DNA of 53,525 bases from Weissella minor (GCF_001437425.1 NZ_JQCD01000017.1:1-53525), one strand, 5' to 3'. Shown: positions 1-9,670, counted from the stretch's first letter. The notes: generated by a model not told the origin, from the letters alone. Program-made: numbers and translations.

Positions 1-1686
1 CCTAGTCCAAAATTTTCATTAAACAACGATAAAAAAGTGTCCGTATTTGAGACTGGACCAGGGATATACCTTCCAAGTTCTAACGGGCCAAATCCAATAT
101 ACGGACGTGAAACATACGCATTGGCATTGCCTCGAAGTTGATATTGAATGTATGCATTTACTGCACCACTAGGAACCGTAAATGATTTGGTATATGACGT
201 CCATGGTTGAGGTTTTGTAATAGTTCCAGCTAAAGAACCGCTGCTATAATCGCCAACTTGGTTCCCATTTTTATCCATAAATACCACATAAACAATTAAA
301 TAATCATTACTGGTCGTGCCCATAGATCTAACAAATATATCAACATTTGCATAAATTGTTGTAATAGCTCTTACGTCAATTGGTTGACTAGTTATGAATG
401 CATATTTATTACCCTCTCCAGTATTGTTAATACCAATAGATGGAATACTTTTATATCTAGTTGCGGCACTATAATACCAGTCTTTAGCACTTCCTTTAGA
501 ACCTTTAAAATTAGTTGTAGTCCACCATTTCACACCTTCAGTCAAGCTAGAATCAATCACTAAATTAGCCTTTGAAACATCTAGCATTATGCCATCAGCT
601 GTCTGTGATATTGTGCTCTTAAGACCACTTTCAGAGCTTTTAATTTGGCTCGTCGTGAAATCTTTACTTTGCGTCAATGTATTGGTATCACCACTTTTAC
701 GATCCTTTATTTCTTGCTGAATCGCACTGTCTAATTGTGTTCTAGTTGCTGACAATCCAGTCGTTGGATTGTTGACAACACTGGCAATGCTGTCTGCTTT
801 CTGTGTAACATTACTAATCTTGCCTTCTAAGCCCGTCACTGTAGATGTAATGCGGTCATCAAACAAAGCAAGTGTAGTATTACTATTAGATACTGGACCA
901 GGGATATAGTTTCCGACATCTAGGGGGCCAAATCCAATATACGGACGTGAAACATATGCATTTGCATTACCTCGAAGTTGATATTGCATATAGGCTTTAG
1001 TAGCACCTTCAGGAATCTCAATGTTTTTTGCATGCGATTCCCATTTTCCATCTGTCGTCCTTTGATAAGTTCCAGTAAGATTAAATTGAGCGAGCATGTT
1101 GCCTGTCTGGCCCACAAATACCACATAGACAATCAAATAGTCTGAAGATTCTGCACCTATTTTTTGAACCCGCACATCAACATTGGCATATAACTGTTTA
1201 GATTTATTGGCAACATTAATGGGTTGACTTACAACAAAAGCATAACCCGCGTCTTCATTTGTGTTATTAATCCCTAAAGAATAAATCCCTTGATCAAGCG
1301 TGAGACCAGCCCAATACCAGCCATTCTTTGCCGTATTTGGATTGCCCTTCCAGTTTCCTGATTTCCACCAACTCATTTTTTCGATCAAACTTGAATCAAC
1401 AATCAAGTTCTGACGTCCAACATTCGCCATAATGCCATCCGCAGTTTGATTAATCGTTGATTTCAAACCTTTTTCAGAATTTTCAATTTGACTAGTCGTA
1501 AAATTCTTACTTTGAGTTAGGGTATTTGTATCACCAGTTTTGCGATCTTTAATTTCCTGTTGAATCGCATTATCTAATTGCACTCGAGTTGCTGATAAAC
1601 CTGTTGACGGGTTGTTAACGATGCTTGTAATACTATCCGTTTTGATTTCAACCTTTGAGATTTTTTGCGACGCATCCTGCATTGCT
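1..1686 (-). repeat. 843-bp tandem repeat inside the tail-tip gene (second copy cut by the window)
   Basis: The segment near 50-150 recurs near 893-993, and the segment starting at 721 recurs at 1564, both offset by 843 bases (281 codons). The copies keep frame and have diverged at many positions, more in the middle of the beta-rich domain than at its ends. This is a duplication of a whole collar plus binding-domain unit, not a low-complexity repeat. Confidence 0.9.
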
Positions 1687-3251
1687 TCTTGTTTCGCTTT
1701 ATCAATACGTGGTTGAACAGTCTGTAAATCTTTGGTAACTTGCTGGTTCAATGCATCAACTTTTTGTTGCGATGTATCAATAGCATCTTTTTTTGCTGCA
1801 TCAATTTTGGGTTGAATCTCAGCTAATCCACTGTTAACTGTTTTTTCAAGCTCTCCAATATTCTCATTCGTCTTTTGGTTTAATTGTTCAGAATATTCTT
1901 TAGCTTTTTGAAGTGCATCATTTACTTCGTTTTGAATGCGTTCCCCGGTAGCCGGATCAAGAACTAGAACCCATTCTCCTTTTTCATATCGATAAACTTC
2001 AACATCACCGTTAGGTAATTCCTTAAACCACAAGTCACCTTCTTTAGCGCTAACAGGTTTTTTATCAGAGTAGAAAGTCCTTGTCCCATCACCGTTTTGC
2101 ATGGCCCATAATGACTTATCATTTGCGCTTGAACTACTTGAAGATATAGATTTAATTTTACTTTCAAGGCTCTGCCCCGACATGTTATCACCCAGAGATA
2201 ATTGTGCATTCTTGGGTGATAATAAATCATATTTAATCTTAAAAACTCGCGTCTTAAAATCTAAATCCCGGTTATCATTGCGTTTCACAACTACCGTATC
2301 ACCCAAATTCAATTGATGACCATCTACAACTTGTGCCTGATACTCCACTTGAATATGATTGATCTCATTTAGACGACGGTATGCAGCTTTAATTAGTTGC
2401 TCAGGTTCTTCAATATCTTCAAATACTTCTACCAAGTATCGGTTGGTGCCATCTAATTGTCCAAACTTGGCCTTAGCATTCGGATCAATCAACACCTCAC
2501 TTTTAAGTGGTTTATCTAACGGATTCCCTTTACTTTTAGACCAAGCAACATTGGCGATTGTTATTCTTCGACCGTAACCATCTGGCGTATCAGGGTTCTC
2601 GTCTTCAATCAATTCCCCCTTTCCACGAGGAACAATAGCCGTGTATATCGTACCTAAATTAGCTTCTTTAGAAACGTCAACAAGATTATTACCATACTCA
2701 AATCTATAGCCATTATCTGACCCTTGTTGATTTAAATATTCAATGTATCGACCAGTAATTTTATTTCCTTCAATAGTTATATAAAATGAAATTTCGCCTT
2801 TGGCCAACTCTAGAATTTTTTGAAGAGCTTCAAAGGGTGAAATATAATAAAAATTTGTAGAATAAGAGCCATCCACATTACATTTAGCTAAAGACCACGG
2901 TGTACCACTAATGGCAATGCTTACTAACTCTCCAGGCGTACGTTTTTGTGGACGTACATCTTTAATGTATTTGTAAGTTGCTAGTTCTGTATATGCCATT
3001 TCAGACGCTTGATATTCAACAGTTTCAGCTTTATTGAACACGTCGCCCAACATCAAAAATGAATATTTTTCAATTTGATTAGGATAAGGAACCGCAACAT
3101 ACATCGCATCATCCGGTAACTTCAATTCTTTTGGGAGACTAAAGGTTAATTCATCAGCACTATTAATCGCCTCTTCTAGGTGCATTTCAATAAACGCATC
3201 ATCTCCGTAAGCTTTTAATAATTTCTGTGAATTATTAAATACATATAACAT
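1..3251 (-). CDS. Phage tail-tip/receptor-binding protein (Tal-like), incomplete at the left edge
   Basis: A reading frame open from an ATG at 3251 to the window edge, so the C-terminus is missing. The start overlaps the Dit stop (TAATG). The first ~370 residues look like the siphophage Tal/prophage endopeptidase tail family that follows Dit. A hinge (LWFKELPNGDVEVYRYEKGE) leads to coiled-coil segments (about 1,950-1,690). Two copies of a 281-residue module follow (nucleotide period 843), each with a collar-like stretch (NNPxTGLSATRxQLD, QQEIKDRKxGDTNTLTQSK) and a beta-rich part ending YVSRPYIGFGPL, probably a carbohydrate-binding jelly roll. Expected role: baseplate tip and host-wall recognition. 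The N-terminal family is fairly certain; the receptor-binding role is inferred from position and repeats. Confidence 0.85.
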   Translation of the reverse strand, partial: MLYVFNNSQKLLKAYGDDAFIEMHLEEAINSADELTFSLPKELKLPDDAMYVAVPYPNQIEKYSFLMLGDVFNKAETVEYQASEMAYTELATYKYIKDVRPQKRTPGELVSIAISGTPWSLAKCNVDGSYSTNFYYISPFEALQKILELAKGEISFYITIEGNKITGRYIEYLNQQGSDNGYRFEYGNNLVDVSKEANLGTIYTAIVPRGKGELIEDENPDTPDGYGRRITIANVAWSKSKGNPLDKPLKSEVLIDPNAKAKFGQLDGTNRYLVEVFEDIEEPEQLIKAAYRRLNEINHIQVEYQAQVVDGHQLNLGDTVVVKRNDNRDLDFKTRVFKIKYDLLSPKNAQLSLGDNMSGQSLESKIKSISSSSSSANDKSLWAMQNGDGTRTFYSDKKPVSAKEGDLWFKELPNGDVEVYRYEKGEWVLVLDPATGERIQNEVNDALQKAKEYSEQLNQKTNENIGELEKTVNSGLAEIQPKIDAAKKDAIDTSQQKVDALNQQVTKDLQTVQPRIDKAKQEAMQDASQKISKVEIKTDSITSIVNNPSTGLSATRVQLDNAIQQEIKDRKTGDTNTLTQSKNFTTSQIENSEKGLKSTINQTADGIMANVGRQNLIVDSSLIEKMSWWKSGNWKGNPNTAKNGWYWAGLTLDQGIYSLGINNTNEDAGYAFVVSQPINVANKSKQLYANVDVRVQKIGAESSDYLIVYVVFVGQTGNMLAQFNLTGTYQRTTDGKWESHAKNIEIPEGATKAYMQYQLRGNANAYVSRPYIGFGPLDVGNYIPGPVSNSNTTLALFDDRITSTVTGLEGKISNVTQKADSIASVVNNPTTGLSATRTQLDSAIQQEIKDRKSGDTNTLTQSKDFTTSQIKSSESGLKSTISQTADGIMLDVSKANLVIDSSLTEGVKWWTTTNFKGSKGSAKDWYYSAATRYKSIPSIGINNTGEGNKYAFITSQPIDVRAITTIYANVDIFVRSMGTTSNDYLIVYVVFMDKNGNQVGDYSSGSLAGTITKPQPWTSYTKSFTVPSGAVNAYIQYQLRGNANAYVSRPYIGFGPLELGRYIPGPVSNTDTFLSLFNENFGL

Positions 3252-3991
3252 TAAATCACCTTCTCCCGGTACTGAATTTTTAGGTCATCGACCGTATTAC
3301 TAGAAATTTTCATGCCGTTTACCAACTTTAAATCTGCCACATTTGAAGCGATCGTTAAGTGTTGATACTCATTCACACCACTTCTCGTTATGGTATTATT
3401 CTTCAGATTAATGACAATCACTTGTCCCGCAGGGTATGCAATGTCAAATTCAATCCGATATTTGTTATCGAACAAAATTGTTGGTTTCCCTTTAGTTGTT
3501 GTCGTCAGGGTAATCACATCTGGTTTAACCGGAGACGATACATTTAATCCATCTATTATTAATCCGCCAGTTTTCGTTTCAAGCATTTTGGTACCGCTAT
3601 ATTTATATGGATCAGACGCTTCAATCGTAAACGAACCCACTGGTGTTGTTGAATCACCCGAGGGTAAATTAAAGTCTACAACTGTTCCATAGCGCGTGTA
3701 TTCAAGCTCGTCACCAAATTTAAAAGGCACCGCTTCTCCTTGGAGCAGTGCCTTTAATTTATCGGATAATTGATTAAGTTTTTTCTTGTCTGCAGCCTTA
3801 AGTAGAAAATTGACCCCGATTTGACGAGAATTCAAAAAAGCATTTAATACAATATCACCATCCCTTGGCGCATCTACTTTATTAACTTTACGTGAATAAT
3901 TATCACGGCCAGTTGAATCTAACGTTAAATATTCAGGGATTTTTTGTTCTAAATCAACGCCGTTCCATATCAATCCTTGTTCGGTCTTCAT
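3251..3991 (-). CDS. Distal tail protein (Dit)
   Basis: Siphophage Dit family (Sipho_tail), the ring that joins the tail tube to the tail-tip complex. The roughly 246-residue length, the N-terminal pattern (IWNGVDLEQKIPEYLTLDST) and the place between tape measure and Tal all fit. A GTG at 3997 is in frame, but the ribosome site AGGAG at 4,000 lies almost on top of it and sits 5 bases before the ATG at 3991, so ATG 3991 is chosen. The C-terminal half is a beta-rich domain as in Dit proteins of lactic acid bacteria phages. The stop overlaps the next gene's ATG, implying coupled translation. Confidence 0.85.
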   Translation of the reverse strand: MKTEQGLIWNGVDLEQKIPEYLTLDSTGRDNYSRKVNKVDAPRDGDIVLNAFLNSRQIGVNFLLKAADKKKLNQLSDKLKALLQGEAVPFKFGDELEYTRYGTVVDFNLPSGDSTTPVGSFTIEASDPYKYSGTKMLETKTGGLIIDGLNVSSPVKPDVITLTTTTKGKPTILFDNKYRIEFDIAYPAGQVIVINLKNNTITRSGVNEYQHLTIASNVADLKLVNGMKISSNTVDDLKIQYREKVI

Positions 3992-3999
3992 GCTCACTC

Positions 4000-6900
4000 C
4001 TAAAAACTATTATTATTCCGTTGTGTAATTCTTTGACCGCTTCTATTATTTAGCGCATCAATCAATTCATTAACTGTGTTTTGAGATATAGCATTCCCAT
4101 TTCCTGCCGTTCCTGAATTTGCCAATTCTAAGAGCTGAACAATCTGCCCTAGTCCACTATTTGAAGTTTGATTAAGTTGCTTTAACAAACTAACAACATC
4201 CGCATTAGGCGCTGTATTTACCTGATTTTTCCCAACTTGGCTTAAGCTTTGCACATCATCCATATTTCTACGAGCATCCAAAATTTGTTTCGTATCTGTA
4301 GCGTTGTAAATGGTAGAACCTGCGGGAAGATTAATATTACGATTACGCCCTGAAAATAGCATTTCTTGGCCATTCGGCTTAACGATCAATTCCTTATATA
4401 GGCTTCCTTTTTGGTCATTGACGGTAACATCTCCACCCGTAAAGTTTGGATCACCACCAGCTCTGAAGTGTTTCGTAATGACGTTAATATAACGTGTAAC
4501 ATTGTGAACGCTATTCAGAGCTTGTTTTGCCCAAGAAACAGCACCGCCACCCTGCCAACTAGCATTTATTCGCTTCGTTGGTACTGACTTACCATTATAT
4601 GATGAAATGGCATTTCTACCACTAGAACTGGCGCTTCGAGCACTGGATGAATCCCCTCTTAAATGTTTCGTATTAGGGTTCGTACCATTAAACCGATTAA
4701 TCCCATCTTTACCGCTCTTTGAAGCATTGTCCACATTACTAGAATTACCATTTAGCTTCTTAAGTTTTGGATTCGTACCATTGAAACTTTTGATACTTCC
4801 TTTTCCTTTATTAGAAGCTTTATCAACGCTTGATGAATTACCGTTTAATTTCTTGGTTTTAGGATTAGTTTTATTAAAACTATTAACACTTGACTTACCT
4901 TTTTTACTAGCATTATCTACATTTTTTGAATTACCTTTCAAGATTTTCATATTGGGATTAGTTCGGTTAAAGTTTTGAATACTTTTCTTTCCACCCAAAG
5001 TCGCTTTTTGAACACTGGCGTCTTTCCCGCGTAGAATCTTCATGCTTGTAGGTGTGTTGTTGTAGTCTTTAATATTAATCTTTGCCTCACTCAAAGCGTG
5101 TTTAGCATTTTCATTGTTAGCCAATAACTCTTTCACATCCGTGGGCAGGGCATTCCAATCTGATTGGCTTTTGATTGCCGCCTTAAAGTTTTCTGATGAA
5201 TAATCTTCAGTCAACAATTTCTTCGTTGCTGGCTTTAAGTTATTCCAACCATCAATCTTCATTTTGCTGGCGTCGGTCACCATTGGTGCATTTGATTCGG
5301 TGATCAGCTTTTTAATTGGTGCTGGTGCATTTTTCCATTCACCAATTTTTTTCAATCCCTTTTCAATCTCTTCGGGCGTGTTTGAAGTCGTAATAATCTT
5401 TTTAGCTGGAATGGACATCTTATTGAAAGCATTAATCGTGCTTTTATCGGTTGCAATCTTTTGACCAACATTACTATTAATAGTCGCCTTCTTTTCCGCA
5501 ATCGATAGTTTGTTCCATTTACCTGTCTCTAACGCCGCTTCTAAAAACACCTTACGTGCATTAGATCCAACTTTAGCTTGCTTGGCAGCTAGAACTAAGT
5601 TGTTCCAGTTCTTACCGGAAGCCATGGCTTTTTCAACCTCTTCTTTGGCGTTAGTCTTGACTTTTCCTGTCTTCTCGTCAAACACTAAACCATTCCATTG
5701 TTGAACCGCACTGCGGGTCTTTTCACTCATCTTTGAGGTTGAATCAATCACCATTCCGGCACTCTTGTTAGCTCCATTGGACATCTTTTCATACGCTTTT
5801 TGAGCATCATTTAAAGAGACGCCCATAAGTCCGAATTGCAACTCCATCTCATTAGTAGACATCCCGTTTGCTTTCATCAATTCATACATACGACCAATCA
5901 TGCCATCTGTTGACTTTGCATGCTGTGAATCCAATTCTTTTAAAGCTGCGTGATATGCTTTTGAATCAATGATACCGGCATCATATGCTTTTTTGATTCC
6001 TTCTCGTTGCTTATTATAGGCTTGTTCTGTTTTTTCTAACGTTCCCCGAATGTTTTCGACAGCCTTCGTTCGCGAACTACGTGACATATTATCAACATCC
6101 GTATTTAATGCTGCTAGTACCTCTTTTTGCTTTTTACCACTTAGGCCCAGCGATCGCACTGCTAATTCATTCATCTTTTCTCGGGCATTATTAACATAAG
6201 TTTGTTGTTCTAGTGTAAGCTTTCCTTTTTGGTTTTCAATTTTACCAACTGTATCAGCCAACTTCTTCGCTTCATCAACTCGCTTGTTATTGGCATCTTG
6301 TTCTGCTCTAATAGCTTTTTCCATAACCGCACGTACTTCTGGTGGATAATCCTTTAAAGATTTTTCAAGCGCAGAATTAGTTTTCTTCGCCGCTTTTTCA
6401 ACAGCCCCCGCAAGCTTATCAAACGCATCTCCCACATCTTTTGAAGCGGTTCGACCATCATTTCCAGTTTTAGCTAAAGCATCACTAATACCTTGTTGAG
6501 CATGTTGTACACCATCTAGACCTTTAGCTGCCCCTGCGCTCACGCCATCTCCCCAACGAGTTGCATATACATGGTCAGCAAATAATTTACCTGTAAGGGC
6601 CAACCCCCCGCCTAACAGAGCAAGGCCTCCTACTACACCTAAAGTGACCGGGTTCAATGCTCCAAGTAGGCCTGCCGCTTTTCCAGCTCCCATTCCTAGA
6701 ACTGCCATTTTTCCGCTTGTCGCGCCTGCGGTTCCCCCTAATGCAGCAATGGTTTGTGCTGCTGCTGCGCCGGCTCGCATCCCTCTAAAAGCCGCAATCA
6801 TTTCAACTGTACCAGTGGTTAACTTTCCGAATATCATTAATGTTGGTCCTGCAGCAACGGCCAACAATCCCATTTGAACGAGAATCCGTTGTGCAGTGGG

Positions 6901-8346
6901 ATTCAACTCACTAAACTTATCCGCCAACATTCCAACAAAGTCTGCCAATTCACGAATAGTTGGAGCTACTTGTCCAGCAATTTTAATTCCGGCAGTCTCT
7001 AACGATCCCATCATTTGTTCAATAGATGCCTTGGCATTATCTTGCATGGTTCGAGCCATTTTATCAGCCGCACCATCTGAATTTTTCAAGCTGTTTGTCA
7101 ACTTATCATATTTACCTGGCGTTGTGCCTACTAATGCCATCATTCCTGATAAAGCTTCTTTACCAAACAATGTTGTTAATGCGGCAGCCTTAGTTTTATC
7201 ATCAACACCACCTAACTTGCCTTGTAATTCTTTCAAAATAATGCCGAACGGCTTCATCTTTCCAGACGCATCAAAGAAAGAAAGCCCATATTCGTTCATT
7301 GTGTCCGTCATCGCTGCTGTCGGCTTAGCTAATCTTGTAAGGGCACCACGCAAAGTGGTTCCAGCTTGACTCCCCTTAATACCGTTATCCGACATAACTC
7401 CAATAGCTGCTGCTGTTTCTTCAACAGACATTCCTAACTGATGAGCAACAGGCGCAGCGTATTTCATCGCTTCACCCATATCAGCAGTTTCAGCATTAGT
7501 TTTTGCTGCCGCTTCTGCAAACACATCTGCCATGTGACCAGCTTGGCTTGCATCCATACCAAAGGCTCGCATTGTTGATGCTGCAACATCAGCAGACGCA
7601 GCAACGTCTCCACCTGACACCGCTGCTAAGTCTAGAACCCCGGGCATTGCTTGCATAATTTCTTTAGCATTAAATCCTGCGGAAGCCATGTTTTCCATAC
7701 CTTTTGATACTTCGGTCGCACTGAAGGCAGTTTTTTTACCTAAATCTAAAGCTTGCGCTGTCAACTGCTTCATTTCTCCAGCGGATGCACCAGAAACAGC
7801 TTTCACTCGACTCATACCTTCTTCAAAGTTAAATCCTGTTTTCAAAGCAGCGACTCCAACTGCTCCCAATGGGACAGAGACATGTTTAGTTAACTTTCCC
7901 CCTATTTCAGTTGCACCAGTACCAAGCTTATACATCGTCCCCGTGACACCGGTAGTTTTTGTTTGCATCACTGCCATTTCTTTTGATGTAGCAACAAACT
8001 CATTTGAATAACCATTCAGTTTAGCTTTGCTTTCATCATAAGCAGTCCGGAGTTTTTGTTGTTCCCCGGCGGTTAGCTTTGACATCTTACTGCTATCGCC
8101 CAATACACTATTATATTTTTGAGTGATCTTTGCTTGATCTTGGATAGAATTTGATAACATTCTCAACTTAGCTTGATTAACCGCTAATTCTTGTCCACCT
8201 CGACGAACAGCAGAAGAAAAACTAGAAAACTGTCGTACCCCGCCTTTTAAATCTCTTTCGATTTTATTAACGCCATCCGACACACCAGCGCCATCTAGGC
8301 CAACCTTAATTTTAAGCTTTCCTAAATCCATATCTCCTGCTGCCAT
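4000..8346 (-). CDS. Tail tape measure protein, TP901 family
   Basis: A 1,448-residue protein that sets tail length and helps DNA passage. Residues ~1-140 are a charged coiled coil. Residues ~150-350 are the conserved TP901-type core (FNFEEGMSRVKAVSGAS, GMENMASAGFNAKEIMQAMP, AAAIGVMSDNGIKGSQAGTT). Hydrophobic Gly/Ala-rich helices near 490-590 are the usual membrane-active part. Residues ~883-1257 consist of about twelve tandem repeats of 30-31 residues, each starting with an aromatic-Asn pair. The ATG follows an AGGAGG site. With the usual tape-measure scaling of roughly 0.15 nm per residue, the tail would be around 200 nm, which is only an estimate. Confidence 0.95.
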   Translation of the reverse strand: MAAGDMDLGKLKIKVGLDGAGVSDGVNKIERDLKGGVRQFSSFSSAVRRGGQELAVNQAKLRMLSNSIQDQAKITQKYNSVLGDSSKMSKLTAGEQQKLRTAYDESKAKLNGYSNEFVATSKEMAVMQTKTTGVTGTMYKLGTGATEIGGKLTKHVSVPLGAVGVAALKTGFNFEEGMSRVKAVSGASAGEMKQLTAQALDLGKKTAFSATEVSKGMENMASAGFNAKEIMQAMPGVLDLAAVSGGDVAASADVAASTMRAFGMDASQAGHMADVFAEAAAKTNAETADMGEAMKYAAPVAHQLGMSVEETAAAIGVMSDNGIKGSQAGTTLRGALTRLAKPTAAMTDTMNEYGLSFFDASGKMKPFGIILKELQGKLGGVDDKTKAAALTTLFGKEALSGMMALVGTTPGKYDKLTNSLKNSDGAADKMARTMQDNAKASIEQMMGSLETAGIKIAGQVAPTIRELADFVGMLADKFSELNPTAQRILVQMGLLAVAAGPTLMIFGKLTTGTVEMIAAFRGMRAGAAAAQTIAALGGTAGATSGKMAVLGMGAGKAAGLLGALNPVTLGVVGGLALLGGGLALTGKLFADHVYATRWGDGVSAGAAKGLDGVQHAQQGISDALAKTGNDGRTASKDVGDAFDKLAGAVEKAAKKTNSALEKSLKDYPPEVRAVMEKAIRAEQDANNKRVDEAKKLADTVGKIENQKGKLTLEQQTYVNNAREKMNELAVRSLGLSGKKQKEVLAALNTDVDNMSRSSRTKAVENIRGTLEKTEQAYNKQREGIKKAYDAGIIDSKAYHAALKELDSQHAKSTDGMIGRMYELMKANGMSTNEMELQFGLMGVSLNDAQKAYEKMSNGANKSAGMVIDSTSKMSEKTRSAVQQWNGLVFDEKTGKVKTNAKEEVEKAMASGKNWNNLVLAAKQAKVGSNARKVFLEAALETGKWNKLSIAEKKATINSNVGQKIATDKSTINAFNKMSIPAKKIITTSNTPEEIEKGLKKIGEWKNAPAPIKKLITESNAPMVTDASKMKIDGWNNLKPATKKLLTEDYSSENFKAAIKSQSDWNALPTDVKELLANNENAKHALSEAKINIKDYNNTPTSMKILRGKDASVQKATLGGKKSIQNFNRTNPNMKILKGNSKNVDNASKKGKSSVNSFNKTNPKTKKLNGNSSSVDKASNKGKGSIKSFNGTNPKLKKLNGNSSNVDNASKSGKDGINRFNGTNPNTKHLRGDSSSARSASSSGRNAISSYNGKSVPTKRINASWQGGGAVSWAKQALNSVHNVTRYINVITKHFRAGGDPNFTGGDVTVNDQKGSLYKELIVKPNGQEMLFSGRNRNINLPAGSTIYNATDTKQILDARRNMDDVQSLSQVGKNQVNTAPNADVVSLLKQLNQTSNSGLGQIVQLLELANSGTAGNGNAISQNTVNELIDALNNRSGQRITQRNNNSF
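4575..5702 (-). repeat. About 12 tandem 30-31-codon repeats in the tape measure gene
   Basis: Repeats begin at WNGLVF, WNNLVL, WNKLSI, FNKMSI, WKNAPA, WNNLKP, WNALPT, YNNTPT, FNRTNP, FNKTNP, FNGTNP, FNGTNP and end at YNGKSV. The first six units are 30-31 residues and degenerate. The later ones are 31 residues and close to each other (xNPxxKxLxGNSxxVDxAS). The gradient suggests that the C-terminal copies arose more recently. Confidence 0.85.
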
Positions 8347-8361
8347 ATTTTTACCCTCCTG

Positions 8362-8990
8362 TTATATTTCACCAATATCCTCAGCCGACATCTTACTAAA
8401 ATCAACCGTCTTTTTCTCTTTTGTTTCTTCGCTCTTTTTATCAGACAACAATTTCATTAATAAACGTGTATCAGATTCCAAAACATCATTAATCGAGAAA
8501 TTAGGCATGTTTCTCACGACCGAAGCTAACAAATCTTCTAACATCTTAATGGTCTTAGAAATTTGTTTTTTGGCTTCAGAAGGGCTTAGTCTTTTCCCGA
8601 ATCGTTACTTCCGTCTGCTTTGCTGTACTGATTCATTACAATTTCTTGAACATCAACAATTAGCTTATCCATAGCATTTGCATTATCGAGCAGTGCATCA
8701 TACGTGACTTCTTTGTTATCAAATAAATCTGCAATTAATTGAATACGTCGTTCAAAAATTTCAATATCTGATAAAGGAGCCGTAGTTTCTGGGATTTCGC
8801 CAACTTCCTTCCCTTTACCTAAATCATCAAAGTACTTAAATAACTTTTGTTGATTATCGACCATCTCTGCGATCTCTTCCTCTAACTTAAGCCAATCCAA
8901 GACTTTACGAAGTGGAATAAATGTTTGAGTCACCGTATTAAATTCACCGGTCTTTTTGTCCCATAGCCGTACTTTCAGTGTTTTAGTCAT
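8362..8990 (-). CDS. Tail assembly chaperone GT, made by -1 frameshifting
   Basis: The short frame ending at 8362 has an ATG at 8544 but no ribosome site, and it stays open upstream into the end of the G gene. Shifting back one base at the heptamer G GGA AAA (minus strand, plus coordinates 8592-8598) joins 133 residues of G to 76 more residues, giving about 209. This is the G/GT arrangement of lambda-like tails, placed as expected just before the tape measure gene. GT binds tape measure and tube subunits during assembly and is absent from virions. The alternative, an independent 60-residue protein from ATG 8544, is less likely. Confidence 0.8.
8586..8990 (-). CDS. Tail assembly chaperone G
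   Basis: A 134-residue acidic, mostly helical protein between the tail tube and tape measure genes, the position of gpG-like tail chaperones in siphophages. It begins with a short beta segment (TLKVRLWDKKTGEF) and ends in a disordered Ser/Asp tail, where the slippery heptamer lies two codons before the TAA stop. AGGAGG-type bases lie just before the ATG. The assignment comes from order, length and the frameshift signal. Confidence 0.8.
   Translation of the reverse strand: MTKTLKVRLWDKKTGEFNTVTQTFIPLRKVLDWLKLEEEIAEMVDNQQKLFKYFDDLGKGKEVGEIPETTAPLSDIEIFERRIQLIADLFDNKEVTYDALLDNANAMDKLIVDVQEIVMNQYSKADGSNDSGKD
8592..8598 (-). promoter_or_regulatory. Programmed -1 ribosomal frameshift heptamer
   Basis: Minus strand GGGAAAA, read in the G frame as G GGA AAA, which matches the canonical X XXY YYZ pattern. 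The -1 frame continues without a stop through AGA CTA AGC into the downstream short frame. Confidence 0.8.
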
Positions 8991-9019
8991 GATAATAATT
9001 CCTCCATTTATTTATGTAT

Positions 9020-9035
9020 GCCGGAAAAATCCGGC
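9020..9035 (-). other. GC-rich hairpin after the tail tube gene
   Basis: GCCGGA and TCCGGC pair across a four-base loop, six bases after the tube gene stop. No T-run follows on either strand, so it is more likely an mRNA stability or processing stem than a terminator. It could favour the abundant tube message over the G gene. Confidence 0.5.
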
Positions 9036-9040
9036 GATTG

Positions 9041-9667
9041 TTACTTTGCAGGAGCTGCAGGAATGGTTGGCTTTTCAAATCCTAGAACTGTAAACAAATG
9101 TTCTTTACCAGCATCATCTCCAATATGAGTTGCAACTGTATTTCCATTAAAATCTTTGTCATCAGAAATCAAAGTTTGTGCAGTGAACACATACTCCGCA
9201 CCTTCTGGCTTAAACTCTTCATCTGGATCAATGCTGTCTGCTCCAGTCTTTTCACGACGGAATACACCACGCAAGACCGAAATATAAACAGGCGTTCCAT
9301 CATCCAAATGTGATTCGGCAATAAAGGCCGCTTCAGGCGCCTCAGTTTCCTTTCCAATCAATGAAGTACCGTCCGTTGTGGTCTTACGTCCCAACATTAA
9401 GTTTTCACGTTCAAAAGGAACATCCAACAACGTTAGATTAGCAGTGACCTTTCCAACACCCTTACGTGCTAAATAGTAAGTGATATCAGAAGCTGCTACC
9501 GTAGTAGGCTCTTTAGACAAGCCTTCAATTTCAAGCTTTTGCGTTCCACCTTCACCAGCCTTTCCTTCAATTACGAAGTACTCAGGCGTTGATCCGGTAT
9601 ACAAAAAGACATGTAACCGTTCAAACCCATATAAAATACCACTGTGTAAAGTTAGTGATTGTGCCAT
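9041..9667 (-). CDS. Major tail (tube) protein
   Basis: A 208-residue protein of the phi13/TP901-1-like major tail family, which polymerises into the tail tube. It opens with a beta-rich stretch (LHSGILYGFERLHVFLYTG), contains the typical alternating beta strands, and has an acidic loop near residue 150. The C-terminus is short (KPTIPAAPAK) with no Ig-like extension. It is followed by G/GT, as expected. Confidence 0.85.
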   Translation of the reverse strand: MAQSLTLHSGILYGFERLHVFLYTGSTPEYFVIEGKAGEGGTQKLEIEGLSKEPTTVAASDITYYLARKGVGKVTANLTLLDVPFERENLMLGRKTTTDGTSLIGKETEAPEAAFIAESHLDDGTPVYISVLRGVFRREKTGADSIDPDEEFKPEGAEYVFTAQTLISDDKDFNGNTVATHIGDDAGKEHLFTVLGFEKPTIPAAPAK

Positions 9668-9670
9668 GTT

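Noticed and set aside
1964-2230. 88-codon minus-strand frame within the tail-tip gene
   Set aside because: It is out of frame with the 3.2-kb open frame that encodes a recognisable tail protein.
4575-5702. Regularly spaced repeats that could suggest a CRISPR array
   Set aside because: The repeats are coding, in frame, have a 90-93-base period without constant repeat/variable spacer structure, and no cas genes are present.
6896-7369. Plus-strand frame of 157 codons (and several others) opposite the tape measure gene
   Set aside because: They mirror the codon pattern of a long, well-supported minus-strand gene and lack ribosome sites.
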